A DNA stretch of 30,000 nucleotides from Symbiodinium natans (taxonomy: Eukaryota > Sar > Dinophyceae > Suessiales > Symbiodiniaceae), in contig CAJNDS010002378.1 of the NCBI GenBank assembly GCA_905221605.1, positions 1-30,000 of the forward strand, given 5' to 3'. Positions 29,388 through 30,000 of this stretch are shown here, piece by piece. How positions within the stretch are numbered: the first letter of the stretch is position 1; each line of letters opens with the position of its first letter. A program made the position numbers and the translations under genes. Under the pieces are notes generated by a model, which did no database searches, was not told the origin of the DNA, and saw nothing but the letters and a program-made list of their open reading frames with translations.

Positions 29388-29951
29388 GTGTTTCCAATGG
29401 AGAGCACTAGCTTGGTGCAAGCGCTCACTCCGCTCCTGGTTGCTCTCGTGCACCAGCAGGTAGTTGCAGAGGACCAGAACATCTCCTCCGAGACTACCAG
29501 CACAAGGGTTGCGGAGTATTTCAACACTCACAAGGTGAAAATCCTCGCTCAGTTCATGAACTACGCACATGAGGTGCTCCAAGCAGAGAGGTTGAAGACA
29601 CTACTTTGGGCAGTACAGTCATTGCCCGGATATGATGAATGGCGTGAAATCAAGGCGTCCCGGCGCCAAAAGTTGCGGAGCATCAGCCTACGATACTTAA
29701 GCCTGATGAGGTTCACCGAGCTTCCCACCACCCAAGGAACGTGGTACTACAGCGTGATCCTCACCGAACTCGAGAGCTTCTATCGTGAGACGCACATTAT
29801 CCGGTATACCTCAAGCATGCTTCCGCCGCATCTTGACGCTCAGTATCAACAAGAGGTTGGGCAGGTGCGTGATGAGTTCTTTGCAGAGGATGCGGAAATG
29901 AACATAGCGATCGCACAGTGGACCACAATTTCGGCAGGACTCACAGTCTGA
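29388..29951 (+). CDS. ORF-z (187 aa), unrecognised helical protein, copy 3
   Basis: The frame is intact and nearly identical to ORF-z of copy 2. It has a leucine-rich N-terminus, a central Arg/Lys-rich helix (REIKASRRQKLRSISLRYL) and an acidic C-terminal part (QEVGQVRDEFFAEDAEMN). The charge pattern would suit a protein-protein or RNA-binding role, but no domain is recognised. The hairpin pair at 29954-29979 begins two bases after its stop, as in copy 2. Confidence 0.6.
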   Translation: MFPMESTSLVQALTPLLVALVHQQVVAEDQNISSETTSTRVAEYFNTHKVKILAQFMNYAHEVLQAERLKTLLWAVQSLPGYDEWREIKASRRQKLRSISLRYLSLMRFTELPTTQGTWYYSVILTELESFYRETHIIRYTSSMLPPHLDAQYQQEVGQVRDEFFAEDAEMNIAIAQWTTISAGLTV

Positions 29952-29953
29952 GT

Positions 29954-29979
29954 GGAGGCTACCTCCGGAGGATTCCTCC
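29954..29979 (+). repeat. GGAGGNTNCCTCC hairpin pair, 13-base spacing (after ORF-z, copy 3)
   Basis: GGAGGCTACCTCC (29954-29966) abuts GGAGGATTCCTCC (29967-29979). The copy 2 pair has C in place of A in the second loop, while both stems are unchanged. Confidence 0.9.
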
Positions 29980-30000
29980 CCTTCTTGCACCTCGCCGATT

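Overview
The window looks like dinoflagellate nuclear DNA, probably of the Suessiales/Symbiodiniaceae type. The reasons are a balanced GC content, very long TTG/AGT trinucleotide tracts, dense long coding frames with no visible introns, and a LINE-type retrotransposon with many accessory domains. This assignment is an inference; no host gene or rRNA is present to fix the species.

The content is three head-to-tail copies, all on the + strand, of one large retroelement-like unit. Copy 3 (about 18582 to beyond 30000) is intact across the window, and copy 2 (about 6646-18533) is the same unit with several small deletions. The period is about 12.1 kb (12077 bases between the 3' ends of the TTG tracts). 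Copy 1 (about 1156-6640) is a shorter mosaic: its 5' part is nearly identical to copy 2, but its last protein domain is a diverged version and the downstream genes are missing. Bases 1-322 hold the broken C-terminal end of an unrelated coding region, and 323-1155 is non-coding sequence and microsatellite.

Layout of a full unit: (a) a 5' non-coding region of about 0.85 kb with repeated blocks and hairpins; (b) a 0.77-0.84 kb imperfect TTG tract; (c) a large ORF (1606 codons from the first ATG after the tract in copy 3) with an EEP/APE-like endonuclease, a reverse transcriptase, four C2H2/C2HC zinc knuckles and a C-terminal ubiquitin-specific protease (peptidase C19) domain; (d) ORF-x, 278 aa, basic N-terminus; (e) ORF-y, 133 aa, coiled coil; (f) a 651-aa protein with an ADP-ribosyltransferase-like segment and a clear KptA/Tpt1 RNA 2'-phosphotransferase domain; (g) ORF-z, 187 aa, helical; (h) a 3' region. 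ORF-x, ORF-y and ORF-z are not recognised.

A short hairpin sequence, GGAGGNTTCCTCC, recurs throughout, always in the same orientation and usually as a pair. Between genes the two members are 13 bases apart; inside coding regions they are 15 bases apart, which keeps frame. Two sequence junctions (the USP switch in copy 1, and the copy 2/copy 3 join) lie at or next to these hairpins. Copy 3 is the only one in which all five ORFs read through. Copies 1 and 2 share a 1-base deletion in the zinc-finger region that disconnects the protease from the reverse transcriptase.
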